Shown piece by piece: positions 33,295 through 43,903 of a DNA stretch of 64,000 nt. The notes under the pieces were generated by a model, which saw only the letters and a program-made list of their open reading frames with translations, searched no databases and was not told where the DNA came from. Within the stretch, counting starts at the first letter, position 1; each line of letters opens with the position of its first letter. This DNA is from Phytophthora sp. 'mugwort' (taxonomy: Eukaryota > Oomycota > Peronosporomycetes > Peronosporales > Peronosporaceae). The stretch is taken from contig JAUCEF010000017.1 in NCBI GenBank assembly GCA_033558025.1, forward strand, positions 930,001 to 994,000, written 5' to 3'. The position numbers and the translations under genes are program-made.

Positions 33295-34783
33295 CTACTC
33301 ATGAACAGCGGCGTCACACGGAAATTGTCGGGGTGGAGGACCAGAGCCAAGTGAAGAACGGACCGAATCAAGGGTCGAACTTGTTCCGAAGTCGACCGAT
33401 TCGGTACCCCGGATATTCCATATGCCGATCACGAAATTGGTTGCGCCATGAACGGCGGTGTCGATTTCGCGTAGGGCCTCCAGAAGGTCTCCAGGTTCAG
33501 CTCGGTGAAGATCGGGGTCAGCAAGGTCGGCTGCCCGACCTGGATACCAAGTCCCATTGGCTGTCGTGGTCGGGAGGTGAAGGAAGAAAGGATCGAGAAA
33601 TAGATCCAGAGCGGCCCACCGCTCACTCACCATAAGAGGAAATGAACGGAGCAACGTCCACCAGATGTCGCCCACTCGGATCTGCCTTTGACGACGGACA
33701 TGATGGTACTGCTCCAGCACCGGGTCACGACGTTGTTCAGCGGTGATCGAAAGATAATGAGTCGTCTCCCAATAAGCTTGGAAATGTCGTCGCTCGATAC
33801 CGAGATAAGAATCCGTGATCTGGGCGAGAGTGGTATTCGATCTGCGATGGAGCGGCAGATCGAAGGTCAGGGTCTCCACCGGGTTATCCAACACCTCCGT
33901 GGGTCGAGCAGCGATCATGGTCGTGATGTTTGGACCAGTAATCAAGTTGCCCAGATAGTCGGCATCGGCCCTGGGGGGCGGACTCCTCGCAGGCGCCGCG
34001 GGGACAGCCAGCTAGAAGGGGTCGGGAGCCGGACGATCGATGTGTGCCATATTATGGCAGTTACTTGAAGCTGGCGCAAAGTCATCGTAGGGCACGGATC
34101 GGTCTCTGCATGGGTAAGCCTGGGTAAGAGCACGGGGCTGATCGTTTTTTTTTTCTAGGCAGTGAGATCGAGGCTGGAATAGCGGTGGGACCAATGGTCG
34201 AGGAGATCCAGGAGAGGTAGCCGGATGAGCTCCGACATCGGATTTAGCGGATCCTTCCGATCCAGAAGGGGAGGCCGGCGGAATCGGGGAGCCAGGCCCA
34301 CCTTGAACAACCGATCCCGTCGGAGCAGTCGGCTGACGTCCGCGATCAGCGTGGCTAGGTTTCGCCGGTCGACGAACGGAAGCCGCAAGTGTGTCTCGTC
34401 AGACTCGTGCACAGAGCCCTCGGGGGAATTAGGATCGGCTATCTGGATCGGTTGAGAAGCATCTCCGCCCGGGAATGTACCGGATCGGCGACAGCTTCAG
34501 AACGCGATCGGGAGAAAGCGGCCAATGCTTGATCGTCGCTGTCCTCCTCGTCGTTTTCTTCACCTTCACCCGATTCTGGCAGTCCGACTGGCGGAGGAGC
34601 CTCCGTACGGGACGCAACTGAGCCTTGCTCGCTGTTGACCCCCGAACCATCGTCGTCGATCTCTGGCTGAGGCTCGGATCCGTCCAGAGAAGCGACGCCA
34701 TCCGAGACCGGGCAGCCTGGACCTTGTGTCGGAGGAGTCGGAACTACCGGGCGACCAGGAGCAAGAACGGATCGACTGCGCAA
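33295..34783 (-). pseudogene. Extra ORF of Gypsy-B, antisense to pol, copy 2
   Basis: This ORF converges on pol from the right and ends 270 bases after the chromodomain. An acidic segment at 34,439-34,783 (EPQPEIDDDGSGVNSEQGS) is followed by a middle part (about 34,155-34,420: NLATLIADVSRLLRRDRLFK) and then 216 open codons to 33,295 (TLAQITDSYLGIERRHFQAY; YWETTHYLSITAEQRRDPVL; FPLMVSERWAALDLFL). The coiled-coil start seen in copy 1 is missing because Gypsy-D begins at 34,887. I recognise no known domain. The good length of the last part, on the strand opposite to pol, and a homologous copy at 0.6-2.6 kb argue that it is a real part of the element. Confidence 0.65.
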
Positions 34784-34886
34784 CGGACGCTTAGACGAAG
34801 GGCGTGGTGGAAAGGATAAGTCGATCGGCTGCGTTCCCGTTTACTTGTCGAGGGGGGCCTGATCCATTGGGGCTCACTAGCAGTAC

Positions 34887-35249
34887 TGTAACGGGGTTAC
34901 ACGAAGGTGACACGGAGTGTAGCCATGCTACGTGTCACCTTGCAGCAAGTGGTACTTGGTACCACTTGGATTAACAGGATTTCAGTACGTGGTCACAGGG
35001 CCACTCGATATGAATTTGACTCGATTTAACTATGGAAGATAATTAGAGTCATACATTTACACACAGGCGGCTTTGCCGCCGATAAGCAAACAAATAACAG
35101 TTCGGTTTTGCATCAAAGAGAGTATCGTCCTATGTTTAGGAATGCTGGCTCTTTGAGTCTCTACTGGTATAGGGTTAGGAGAACCACAGCTAAGTCTCGG
35201 GGAGTCATACGTCTTCCTCTGACGCACTACGCTACGCAGCCTCCCTGTA
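34887..35249 (+). repeat. Gypsy-D 5' LTR, about 363 bp
   Basis: It starts TGTAACGGGGTTAC, the same 14 bases as the Gypsy-A LTR consensus, but is otherwise different. It ends CCCTGTA, two bases before the shared primer site. A short inverted stretch (GGTGACACGG...CCACTTG region) follows the start. It cuts off the Gypsy-B copy on its left. Confidence 0.75.
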
Positions 35250-35251
35250 CC

Positions 35252-35271
35252 TGGTAGCACTTGTAGTCAAT
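35252..35271 (+). other. Gypsy-D primer binding site
   Basis: TGGTAGCACTTGTAGTCAAT is identical over 20 bases with the Gypsy-A site at 20,484. Confidence 0.75.
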
Positions 35272-35301
35272 CCCGCATCTGAGTCTTAGGACTATTCCTC
35301 G

Positions 35302-35835
35302 GTGAGGGCGGAGCAGACAGCTTTTTCTAACATGTCCCAGAGCCAGCAAGACGTGCTGAAAAAAAAAAAACTTATATCTTTGATCGGCCCTGAGGGAATC
35401 ACACATCGTGCTTCACAAGGACGTGACGTGGTGAACGCGCGTCTGAGCCGTTCTCAAGCTACGAGAATGAACTGTTGGAGCACCTCCAGCAGAGGATCTC
35501 GGCGTCTGCAGCGACGTCGACGACCTCCAGCAGAGGATCTCGGCGTCTGCAGCGACGTCGACGACATCGCAGGATGGGCCTCCCGGCCTAAATCGCTCAT
35601 CGTGAGCTCAAGACTTTCGAAGAAAGGAGGGGGACCTCATGTTGTGATCCGTGAGATCGAAATGGCGATGGGATCGGCCATGCTCCGTACTGAGCAACAG
35701 CGCGTGGCGCTAGCGATCTCGAAGCTCGATGGCCTAGCACGAGAATGGGCACTCACGTGCGGCAAAGTCGGTGGACGCGGCCTTCCCGAGCTGGGAAGAG
35801 CTGAAACTCCAGCTTTCGCAAGTGTTTGCTCCGCC
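35302..35835 (+). pseudogene. Gypsy-D gag, truncated
   Basis: It opens near SQSQQDVLKKKK and has a gag-like IREIEMAMGSAMLRTEQQ and [18 protein letters not shown] from about 35,645. A 41 bp tandem duplication (35,482-35,522 and 35,523-35,563) puts part of the head out of frame; with one unit the frame would run as ELLEHLQQRISASAATSTTS. The 3' end reads into [19 protein letters not shown] before an abrupt switch to minus-strand RT near 35,836. Confidence 0.7.
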
Positions 35836-36560
35836 TAATCAGGCGTACCGCGTGAGGTTTTGGAACAGGCCAGTCTTTGATGGTCTGCACCTTGTCCGGA
35901 TCCATGCGCACGCCGTCCCGTCCCACTAAGTCTCCGAGGCATGGAACGGCATCCGCATAGAAGACACACTTGGGGAGTTTCACGTACAACTTGATATCTC
36001 GTAAGATGTCCAACGTCTTGCATAGGGCTTCCAAGTGAACGTTGGCATTCGGCGACTTCGTGAAGATGTGGATGCCGTCGTAAAAAAACGACTTTGTATT
36101 CTCGAGCTTACGAAGCAGATTTGAAGCCAATCGATGCCATCGTCGCTGGCGCGTTGCAGACTCCATGGGCAGCACCAGATACTCCCAGAGTCCGTTGGCG
36201 ACTGGAATGCTGTGAACTTCATGTCTTCTTCGCGCATGCGTACTTTGTAATACGCCGACATCAAGTCCATCGTGGAAAACCAGTACGCTCCATCCATTGC
36301 GTCCTAGATATCCTCTTTCCGGGTCATTGGAATGCTTTGGCGAGCTGTGTTGGAGTTCAAGTATCGATAGTCATGACGATCCGCCAACCAACTGGCTTCC
36401 GGATGCAGAACATTGGAGCAGCATGTGGACTGATACTTGGTCGAATGAGCTTCTTCTTCACTATGTCCTCCATCCAGTGCACAATCTCACGTTGATGCTC
36501 CGGCGACTGTCGCCACTCCTGCCGATTTATAGCAAGATTAATATTTTATTTTGAAATAAA
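35836..36560 (-). pseudogene. Gypsy-E reverse transcriptase
   Basis: Read leftwards: the N-terminal RT part is in broken frames around 36,480-36,380 (HREIVHWMEDIVKKKLI region and FCIRKPVGWRIVM). DGAYWFSTMDLMSAYYKVRM then lies at 36,290 with the first catalytic Asp. The YxDD region is degraded to FFYDGIHIFTKSP at 36,080. LEALCKTLDILRDIKLYVKL and [20 protein letters not shown] follow, reaching 35,860. The copy stops there, next to Gypsy-D gag on the other strand. Confidence 0.85.
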
Positions 36561-36582
36561 GATTTCCTAAAGTTTGAATCTT

Positions 36583-37235
36583 TCAATCGATCCGATGCTC
36601 GATATCACGCATCTCTGGTAGACCTTCCGGTAGTTCTGGCCGTAATACGCTGTCTCTATAGGTCAGGAGGTCGAAGGCAGGATTCTTCCGAAACCTTTCC
36701 CAGTCCGTCTCCAAATATCGTCGAGCTTTCGCTGTTCTAACATTGTCGGGTTGGTCGTGTCGCCGTATTGAACGCACGACGCTCTTGATCATCTCGTTCG
36801 TGAGAACCAGCATGAAGTCTGGCGATTGGATTAATCTTGATTCTTAAGAACTTCCACAGCTTCTTACGGTTGATGTACTTCGTCTGTACATCTGTCTCGT
36901 CAACGACACCCTTGGTGAGCATATTTTCCACGGTGCTGTCGTTGCCCCGGCCTCTGGAGCCTGTTTCACCCCCAGCGCCACGTCTTGAAGATTCTCTTTC
37001 TCTATCTCCAAATTCCGCTGATTCTCCAACCAACATTTCTTCCTGCTGTCCGCAGACAACATTCGGGGCTTCACGCTGTTCTGAAATTCGAACGGTTTTA
37101 ACTTGGGACTGCACATCTGTTTCCAGCGCGGCACCGCGACAGAAATCGGGTTTTTTCGCCGATTGGCCTTTCGCCCCGACAGAGCTCCGAAACCTGGAGA
37201 CAATCACCGGTCCACCTTCCTCGATTGGTCTACAG
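36583..37235 (-). pseudogene. Gypsy-E pol linker
   Basis: Two overlapping open stretches (36,737-37,207 and 36,583-36,813) between protease and RT on the minus strand. They are charged, with no recognised motif. The left one reads FRKNPAFDLLTYRDSVLRPE, a lead into RT. It is assigned to Gypsy-E by position. Confidence 0.5.
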
Positions 37236-37258
37236 GTCTCGCCTGTTCGTTCCCAGCT

Positions 37259-37576
37259 CTAAGTATTCATTCTTGTTCCTTCGATTTGTCGACCTCTCCA
37301 GTCGATTTGCGGCTGCATGTCCTCGAAGAACAGCTTTCCAAGGATGCAGTCCAATTCGTCGGGTGTGGAGTAGACAACAGCAACACAGTTGTACACCTCG
37401 TCCAAACCCGACACCTTGATACAAAGGGGCAGTACTTCTAGTTGTGCTTCCACAATCTGGTTAGCCCCCAGCTTCACTCGAATGTTCTTGCCACTGAACT
37501 TCGTTGTCCGGAGTTGGTGTTCGTCTACCCATCGCTTGGATATATAGATAGTGGTAGCACCACAGTCTAGAAACAT
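37259..37576 (-). pseudogene. Gypsy-E aspartic protease
   Basis: The frame starts with FLDCGATTIYISKRWVDEHQ, where the retropepsin D-T/S-G triad is D-C-G, and contains the second block DCILGKLFFEDMQPQIDW at about 37,330. A Cys at this site is known in a number of Gypsy proteases. It has about 105 residues, a normal size. Confidence 0.8.
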
Positions 37577-37735
37577 CCTCGCTGTCTTCCGTCATCTTGT
37601 CGTTCACGCTGATCTCGCCTCTGATAGCGAACAATGGACACGATTTGTAGACGAGAGGGCTTCACACAGACATCCAGACTGATATTATCAACATAAATAT
37701 TCCGGTTACGTTCTCAACCGCGGCAGGACCCTCTA

Positions 37736-38580
37736 TCACTGGCGCGGTCGCTTGCTTCCCTGCTTGGCTTGTTCCTTCTTCCACAAGAAGCAGTCGACCT
37801 TGATGTGGCCAGGCTTCTTGCAGAAATAGCAGGTACGGCCTTCAGAACCACTGGGTTTTAAGTGTGATTTGAACCGACCCTTGCCTCGGAAAGGTTTCCT
37901 TTTGAATGACTTCCCGTTGCCTTGGTGTGGTTCACGAACGAACCTCGCCTTATCATGACGAGCCTGATGTCCACGAACGTCGTCCACGAAGTAAGTCACA
38001 TCATACTTGACGGTCAAATCCATCGCGCCGTTCAGCGCCTTTGGGTTCTCAAGCTTGACATAGCTACGAGTCCGCTGCTTGAAACCGTTAGTATACTGCA
38101 CAACTTAATCGAGTAGCTCATTCGTTCCACACGGAAGATAAGAGGTGAGTACTCGCCGTTGTAAGTCTCAATATCCGCCGTCTCTTGAGTCGCTGGTGCT
38201 TCTCGCGCAGGACGGCCTGGTAGTTCGACGACTCTAAGTGTTAGAGCACATGCTCACGGAAAATCCCCCATGTGTGCTCCCCCGTTCGCGTCGTCGAAGA
38301 CCAGTGCAGAAACCAGCCCGAGGCCGGCTTCTCCATCGCTGGCCCCGCGATCCCAGGTAGTCGCGGGCTCGCGTCTTCAATCATGACTCCGTTGATGCGG
38401 CAGGCGTTCTGGATTTGAAACAGCCATTCGCGCACGTACTCCCCGCGCTTGCCAGTGAACCTTGGCAGATTTGTTTCGTGGTGGGCACTCGTGTGCGATT
38501 GGCCATCGCTTGGTTGAGCCAGTCAATCTCGGCTTGAAGCTGACCGATGGTCGGCATTGATTCTTTCGGTCAGGTTGCTG
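37736..38580 (-). pseudogene. Gypsy-E gag
   Basis: Minus-strand frames begin at MPTIGQLQAEIDWLNQ (38,556), break several times, then open from 38,101 to 37,736 with DLTVKYDVTYFVDDVRGH, a Lys/Arg-rich stretch, and a CCHC zinc knuckle CYFCKKPGHIKVDCFLWKKE at about 37,830. This is the usual order of gag head and nucleocapsid. Confidence 0.8.
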
Positions 38581-38585
38581 GGACC

Positions 38586-38599
38586 AACAAGTGCTACCA
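38586..38599 (-). other. Gypsy-E primer binding site
   Basis: TGGTAGCACTTGTT on the minus strand shares its first 13 bases with the Gypsy-A and Gypsy-D sites. Confidence 0.65.
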
Positions 38600-38601
38600 G
38601 T

Positions 38602-38768
38602 ATATCCGAAAGCGTGTGAGTTTGGGGGAGGGCGGCTAGAACCAGGGTGAGCCGTCCCCCGCAGTTCGGGCGGATGGAGGCCGCGTGGCCTCCTCAACCG
38701 CCGTACATCTGCTTTATATTAGTTTCACTCTACTACTATACTAATTCTGTTTTGTTCTAAATCCACAT
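38602..38768 (-). repeat. Gypsy-E 5' LTR (outer edge uncertain)
   Basis: Lies upstream of the primer site on the minus strand. It contains a TATA-like AATATAAAG (about 38,717) and a GC-rich R/U5-like part. The outer end near 38,768 is guessed from a TGTGG start; no second copy is in the window. Confidence 0.45.
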
Positions 38769-38777
38769 CCTAGTGGC

Positions 38778-39215
38778 TACCTTTATAGCCAATCCGCATA
38801 CACAGAATATCGTCGTCCCGACCGCAGTTTTTGGCATGGTCATTGTCGTCCTCAATTGTTTCTTGCCGTCGTGGTCACGTAGGCCACTTTGGCATCAATG
38901 TTGTGGTATTGGGACTCTCCTTCTCGATAAGCGAATCGACTGCCACTGGTATCGGTGGGCACGCCGCTTGCTGTCGGTGGATTACTGGAGAACGCGCAAG
39001 CTGACCGTATTGATGCTCTTTCCTACCAAGATCGGTGAGATCCAACTTGGAATGCACAACGCCATGATGGAGCTCTTCTTTTTTGCCACAAGCGCAGCTT
39101 ACGCTGGTGCCTCTGTAACGCGGATTGGGAACCACTTGGAGCTGGCCACGTCGAAAGCCATCCTTGTCCCACAATTCTGTGGGACCTGTAATTGCTGTTT
39201 CTTAACACGGTAAAT
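38778..39215 (+). pseudogene. MATE transporter fragment
   Basis: A plus-strand open stretch has clear MATE homology: QNIVVPTAVFGMVIVVLNC near the start, then KIGEIQLGMHNAMMELFF and AGASVTRIGNHLELATSKA at about 39,030-39,150. The region between the two is scrambled by compensating frameshifts (DKRIDCHWYRWARRL stands where DKRIVWNLLLAVSVP is found in the other copy). Only the central third of a MATE protein remains. It is a separate copy from the pseudogene at 18.1-19.15 kb, and here IGEIQ is followed directly by LGMHNAMME. Confidence 0.75.
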
Positions 39216-40600
39216 AGTGTGGTTATCATCAGCTCGAGTCAAAATCTGGGCCGAATAAAAATAAAATCTCGGACGACCCAACGGTCATCATGACGTTCAG
39301 TCAGGTTTCATTTTTGCTGCTTTTTGCTGTCCTTCTTCTGCTATGCGAAATGTCTGATAGGCTTGACTACCGTTATGGCCGCTGGATCTGGGAACAAGAC
39401 GGAGCGGGCAGGAGAAAGTGCGAGTGAGCTGCAAGATGAAGCTGTGGGTAACGGCAAAATCTAGGTTAATCATGCAAAATCATACAAGAGTGATTCGTGT
39501 ACCCACCTGATAATGGCGGAGGTGAAAGTCACATAAATCGATCAACGCAGGAGAGCAGTTTCGAGCGCGCGTAGCCACAGCATGCCCGTACGGGGTATTT
39601 GCGGAGGCGGGCCCAGCGCCGAGCTTTCCAGCGAGCCGAGCATTGTAGCGGGCCGAGCACTGTAGCGGGCCGAGCACTGTGGCGGGCCGAGCACTGTAGC
39701 AGCCGAAGAATCTTTTCCTCGCAGGAGCGCTGAGACTGCATTTCCGAAGCAAAGGCCAAGATCGCGATGCCATCGGTCCTTGTGAGGGCTAGGGTAAAAA
39801 AGAGATTGGAGACCATCAATACAAAATACGGTGTAAGCCAAAAAAAATGGCAGGGCTAGATGGGCACAGCAACACGTGCTATCATAGAATTGAATTCGTG
39901 ATCTTCTACAGTAGCCACTCTCACTTCCGGTATCATGGTCTGACCACATCATGTGATTTACAATAGCTTTATTCGGTTTTTCTAGGGACCCAACTCAGAA
40001 GCACGGATGATAGTGTCTTTTACCTCTCCATCCTGATCATAGCTGGTGTCCTTCTTGCTTCTCGAATCTATTCCGTTGAAGATGGAGATGACCATCTGGA
40101 AGGGCGCTCTCTTCAGTTTCATACCGAGCATTGCCCACGCGACTATCTCCTGTTGGGCCATTGTCGGTCACTTAGGATGAGGTCCCGCTTAAAGTGGATC
40201 CTCATCCAGCCCCCCCTCTCTCTCCCAAAGGCCATTGCATGCAGGGCACGTCTCCGATTCGGTTATGTGGGAGGGGGGCGCGGCAACGACTGGTGTGGGG
40301 CGTAGGTGTCCCCGCTTCGCGCGCTTTGTAGATCCCGCCAATATCAAATCCTCTCAAAAACGTTTTTTATCATATCATGGAAGATAACAGTTGCGACTGC
40401 GGGAGGGGTTACTGTACCTGCAAGTGCCCTCTTCCGGCAAGAGGCCTGAAACCGCAAGGTGGAAAGAAGACGAAAACTTTGTCTTGATGAGTCAAAGAAA
40501 AATGCTGATAGCAAAAGCATTGCCTCCTAAGCATCCGGCAGAAGATTTACCGGCGGCAATATTTGATATTTCTAGAGGGTAGTAACATCGGTTTAATGGA
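39216..40600. other. No gene supported; contains a tandem repeat
   Basis: Apart from the tandem repeat at 39,632-39,699 I see only short ORFs. Around 40,165-40,200 an imperfect inverted repeat (GGATGAGGTCC and GGATCCTCATCC) suggests a transposon end. Confidence 0.4.
39632..39699. repeat. 17 bp tandem repeat, 4 copies
   Basis: The unit is CGGGCCGAGCACTGTAG. Copies start at 39,632, 39,649, 39,666 and 39,683; the first and third differ by one to two bases. Because 17 is not a multiple of three, it is unlikely to be coding. Confidence 0.85.
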
Positions 40601-40609
40601 CATTTTGGA

Positions 40610-42400
40610 AGGATGCGTTTCGACGATTACGTGCTTCCTCTGTCGCCAGACTACGTACCAATGCACCCTAAATCGTGCGCGATTCCAAAAGTATGGTAGG
40701 TAAGCCAAAAGAGCAAATCCAGAGTCTGATCGACCTTGGCCAACTTAAGCAAGATGTTCAGCTCTGAAATGGTCTCACCAGCTGTTTCTTGACGAAGGTT
40801 AACGGAAATTGCGCGTAGTTTTTGGCTTTCTTTCCTCAGCAAGTGCCTACGCAGAAGCCCGTATTACGTGCCGCGCATACGAGAAACACTTGCGTCTCGC
40901 AGGCATCAAGTGCATTTTGACACTGGATGAAAACATGGGGTATTATGCAAGACGGCTCGCTAGGCAAAGTCGGCAGTACACAGCCTTTTGCCAGCCTTGG
41001 AGAAAGTTCCAGCACAAGCGCCTGCCGATGGAAATTTCTGCGGCGCCGGATGATGTATGGAGAAGGTACTCGGTGATTGCATTATTTACATGAATGATAT
41101 TTTGGTGTTCTCCAACAGCGAGGAAGGACATCTTCAATATCTCCGTGTTGTATTCGAGCAATTGACGAAGTATGATATCTCCCTGAATAGCAAAATGTGT
41201 CACATTTTGCGAAAGGAAGTTGACTACTCGGACTTTACGACCGCAGCGAAAGGCATACCTCCCCAATCGAGGAGAATCCAAGTGATTCAACAGATTGCCA
41301 TGATGCGCAATGGAAAGAAACTGCGTCGATTTTTGGGAATGATAAAATATTACAATGCCATGATGTCAAATAAAATCAGCTCTGGCAGCTATTGCATCGA
41401 TTCGCAAGCCCAGAAAATCCGCTCGAGTGGCTTCCGAGTGACACAGAAGCGTTCTACGCCATCCAGGCGTTTGCCGAAGTCATTCTGCCGTCGTTCTTGA
41501 CTGTAAAAAGCCGTTCCACGTGTATACGGACGCCAGTGGCTTGCAGCTCGGGGGTATTATCACACGACGAAGCTTGGTATGCTACTCGCGTAGCTTGGAC
41601 ACGCACCAGAAAAACTGTACTATCATGGAGCTGGAACTGTTATCAATAGTTGTGTTGTTGTGACAATGCCGTACAATACTTCTCGGGTTACGAGTCGTGG
41701 TGCATACCGACCTCAAAGCCTCCGAGCTAAACGATGAAAATTACTCCGCGCAGAGGATCGGATAACAATCGCTACATTCTAGGAATAGATATTGGTGCTG
41801 GCGCGTTCTCAAGAATGCGATTCGACAAGTTCGGTGGCGCGGATTTGGCCGAACTGATCTGTATCGTAAGCAGTGTGCCGCAATGTATTATACATGATCC
41901 GGTCGTCCGAGGCCACCCAGAAGCCGTTACGATTGTAACGAAGATCAGAGCCGCGTGCCTTGCGGTACGGACAACCCATACTATCCGTTGATGCCGCTTC
42001 TTGGGTGTACGTATATGGCTTACACAAGCCCGTGATTGTTCTGGAGAGGCTACGCGAGAATTTGATCTTTTGGTACCACCGGAGCTTACGCTATCCTGCT
42101 AGTTTCAGTTAACGGCAGTATAAGACCACGAGCCAGACGTTTTACTGACCCAGTGCGGAAGCATGATAGCTACACCTGTCCAAGTTTGCCTTACTTTCAA
42201 GCGAGCAAAGGTTCATGGAGGCAAGAAAGATTACGGATTTTTTCCAGCGCGTACGCACAAGATAGTCCATTTATTTGATATTGTGCACGTAGACCTCATT
42301 GGGCCGTACGAAGACGGAGGCTATGCTTTCCCAATTGTCGCGAGTCGTCCCAGTGTAGGATGGTCGACGCTGGATAGAAGTAGTACACGCTTGTAAGGCT
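40610..42400 (+). pseudogene. Gypsy-F pol remnant (RT, RNase H, integrase)
   Basis: RT begins in scattered frames at 40,630 (QIQSLIDLGQLKQDV; AYAEARITC; LDENMGYYARRLARQSRQYT). It has the catalytic box YMNDILVFSNSEEGHLQYL at 41,090 (the usual YxDD changed to YMND), then EQLTKYDISLNSKMCHILRK and GKKLRRFLGMIKYYN. RNase H pieces follow (PFHVYTDASGLQLGG at 41,510; NCTIMELELLS at 41,615). Near 42,195 integrase appears as AKVHGGKKDYGFFPARTHK and HLFDIVHVDLIGPYEDGGYA with the first Asp. No LTR or gag was found. It is an old, truncated copy. Confidence 0.8.
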
Positions 42401-42567
42401 CCAAGAACGAAAAACTAACAAACTCGGATATAGAACTCAACTTGTTATTCACCGGGTAAATTCACGACTGACTAACTCAAACCGGGGCAATGAGGCCCCC
42501 GCTCTTTCAAATCGGGAGCCCGCACGCCATCCTTCATGACCTTGGCCGTCCGTCTCCATCCCACGGG

Positions 42568-43903
42568 TCAGGCACCTGTCACCACTCCGACCGTTCCGTC
42601 CGCACAGACCTGTCCGTCGTCACCACTTACCTCACTCATTGCATCCGTCCTCGCAGCTCGGCCGCTTCTTGGCAAACGAACCACAGTCCCTCTCAACCGG
42701 GACCAGGAACGAGATGCAGACCGTTGCCCAACTCGACCCGGGATGACGGTAGAGTGAAGGTAGGTGTAGGCCAGATCCGACTCGCTAACCCGTAAAGCAC
42801 ATCCTCCAGCCAATGGGAGTCAACCAGCTCTTCAACCATGGACGTCGCGCAAGCCGTGGACCAGATCGACCCAGACGGTAACCTCCGTCTGGACTCGGGA
42901 CATCCTCCCAACTGAAGCTCGTTGTCCTCAACCAGCATGGGTCGTACGCCGGGCTTCTTCGGCACGGCTTGCTTCCATCCTGGCACGCAATTCACGTTGT
43001 TCCGAGGCCCTTTGACGTTGACTCAGAACAGTTTGGCGAGGACGGTTCTTTTCTCCGTTTATCCGCCAGAACGCTTCACTGAGTCGTTCTGCTTGCTCTT
43101 GTTCCTCAATCGCTTTGCACCAAGCAGCATATCTATCTCCGGCCATCTTGAAGGGCGTTCGCCCGCAAGTAGACGTTTCATACAATCGCCAGCGACGACT
43201 AGTGAAACCTACCACGAATATGGTCACATTGAAGCCCTGCAAGGCATGACTCACCACTAGGCCGCCGTAGCCAACCGTTCCGCCAAAATCGACAAATTGA
43301 TAATTGATAGCCACCACCAAGAGCGAAAAAAACCAGGTAGGCCTCGACAAGCCCACTCCACTAGCTCGTATGAGTACAGCACCCCGTAGAACGTGGAGTA
43401 AGTCACTAGCGATACGACCGTTCCGAACGCGAGCCAAGCAAGGTTAACCGTCAGCGTCCACTCCAGTCCGAGCCCGGTCACGTACCGCACCGTATATTGC
43501 CAGGTGAGTTCCACCGTGTCACCAATACTCGTGAATGGCATTCAGCCACTTATACAGAACTCGCCCAGCCGTTTTTTATGCCCTCGACTCGCCACCAACA
43601 CGACCATAGGTGTATCCAGCATGGCCTCGTAGCGTTTCCTCAGTCTGGCCCGGCGAGGTTGGTCCTGCACGGTTGGTCCCCCCCCCCGTACCGTCATTAT
43701 CGACAGATGCATGATTGGGTGAGCGCAGCCCACTTGTAGACGAATAGACTGATAACCGAGAACAGTCGGGCGGTCAACCCTCGTAGAGGCTTAGCGACCG
43801 TCCAGATCACGATCCCGGAGACGAAGAGACAGTAATTCTTTACGGAGGGTCCGACGGTTTGTAGCCGACCCTCGCGGCCGATTGTCCCCAACGGACACCC
43901 CAT
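42568..43903 (-). pseudogene. Extra ORF near Gypsy-C with membrane helices
   Basis: Read leftwards over three frames: MGCPLGTIGREGRLQ at 43,903, a hydrophobic stretch NYCLFVSGIVIWTVAK, a second LFSVISLFVYKWAALT (43,760), a frameshift at a C-run near 43,680, then at 43,541-43,330 another hydrophobic pair (LTVNLAWLAFGTVVSLVTYS), a frameshift, SLLVVAINYQFVDFGG and GFNVTIFVVGFTSRRW. A charged, coiled-coil-like tail follows (IEEQEQAERLSEAFW; EQRELRARMEASRAEEARR). It is in the same direction as Gypsy-C pol, separated from it by the plus-strand ORF at 44.3-45.6 kb. No homology was recognised. It could be an env-like ORF, part of another element or a decayed cellular gene. Confidence 0.45.

Noticed and set aside
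34887..35835. Continuation of the Gypsy-A copy interrupted by Gypsy-B
   Set aside because: The LTR start and primer site agree, but the rest of the LTR is unrelated and gag follows, not the missing RNase H and integrase.
39529..39952. Minus-strand coding sequence rich in ARPATVLGPLQ repeats
   Set aside because: It is a translation of the 17 bp tandem repeat, which changes frame from unit to unit.
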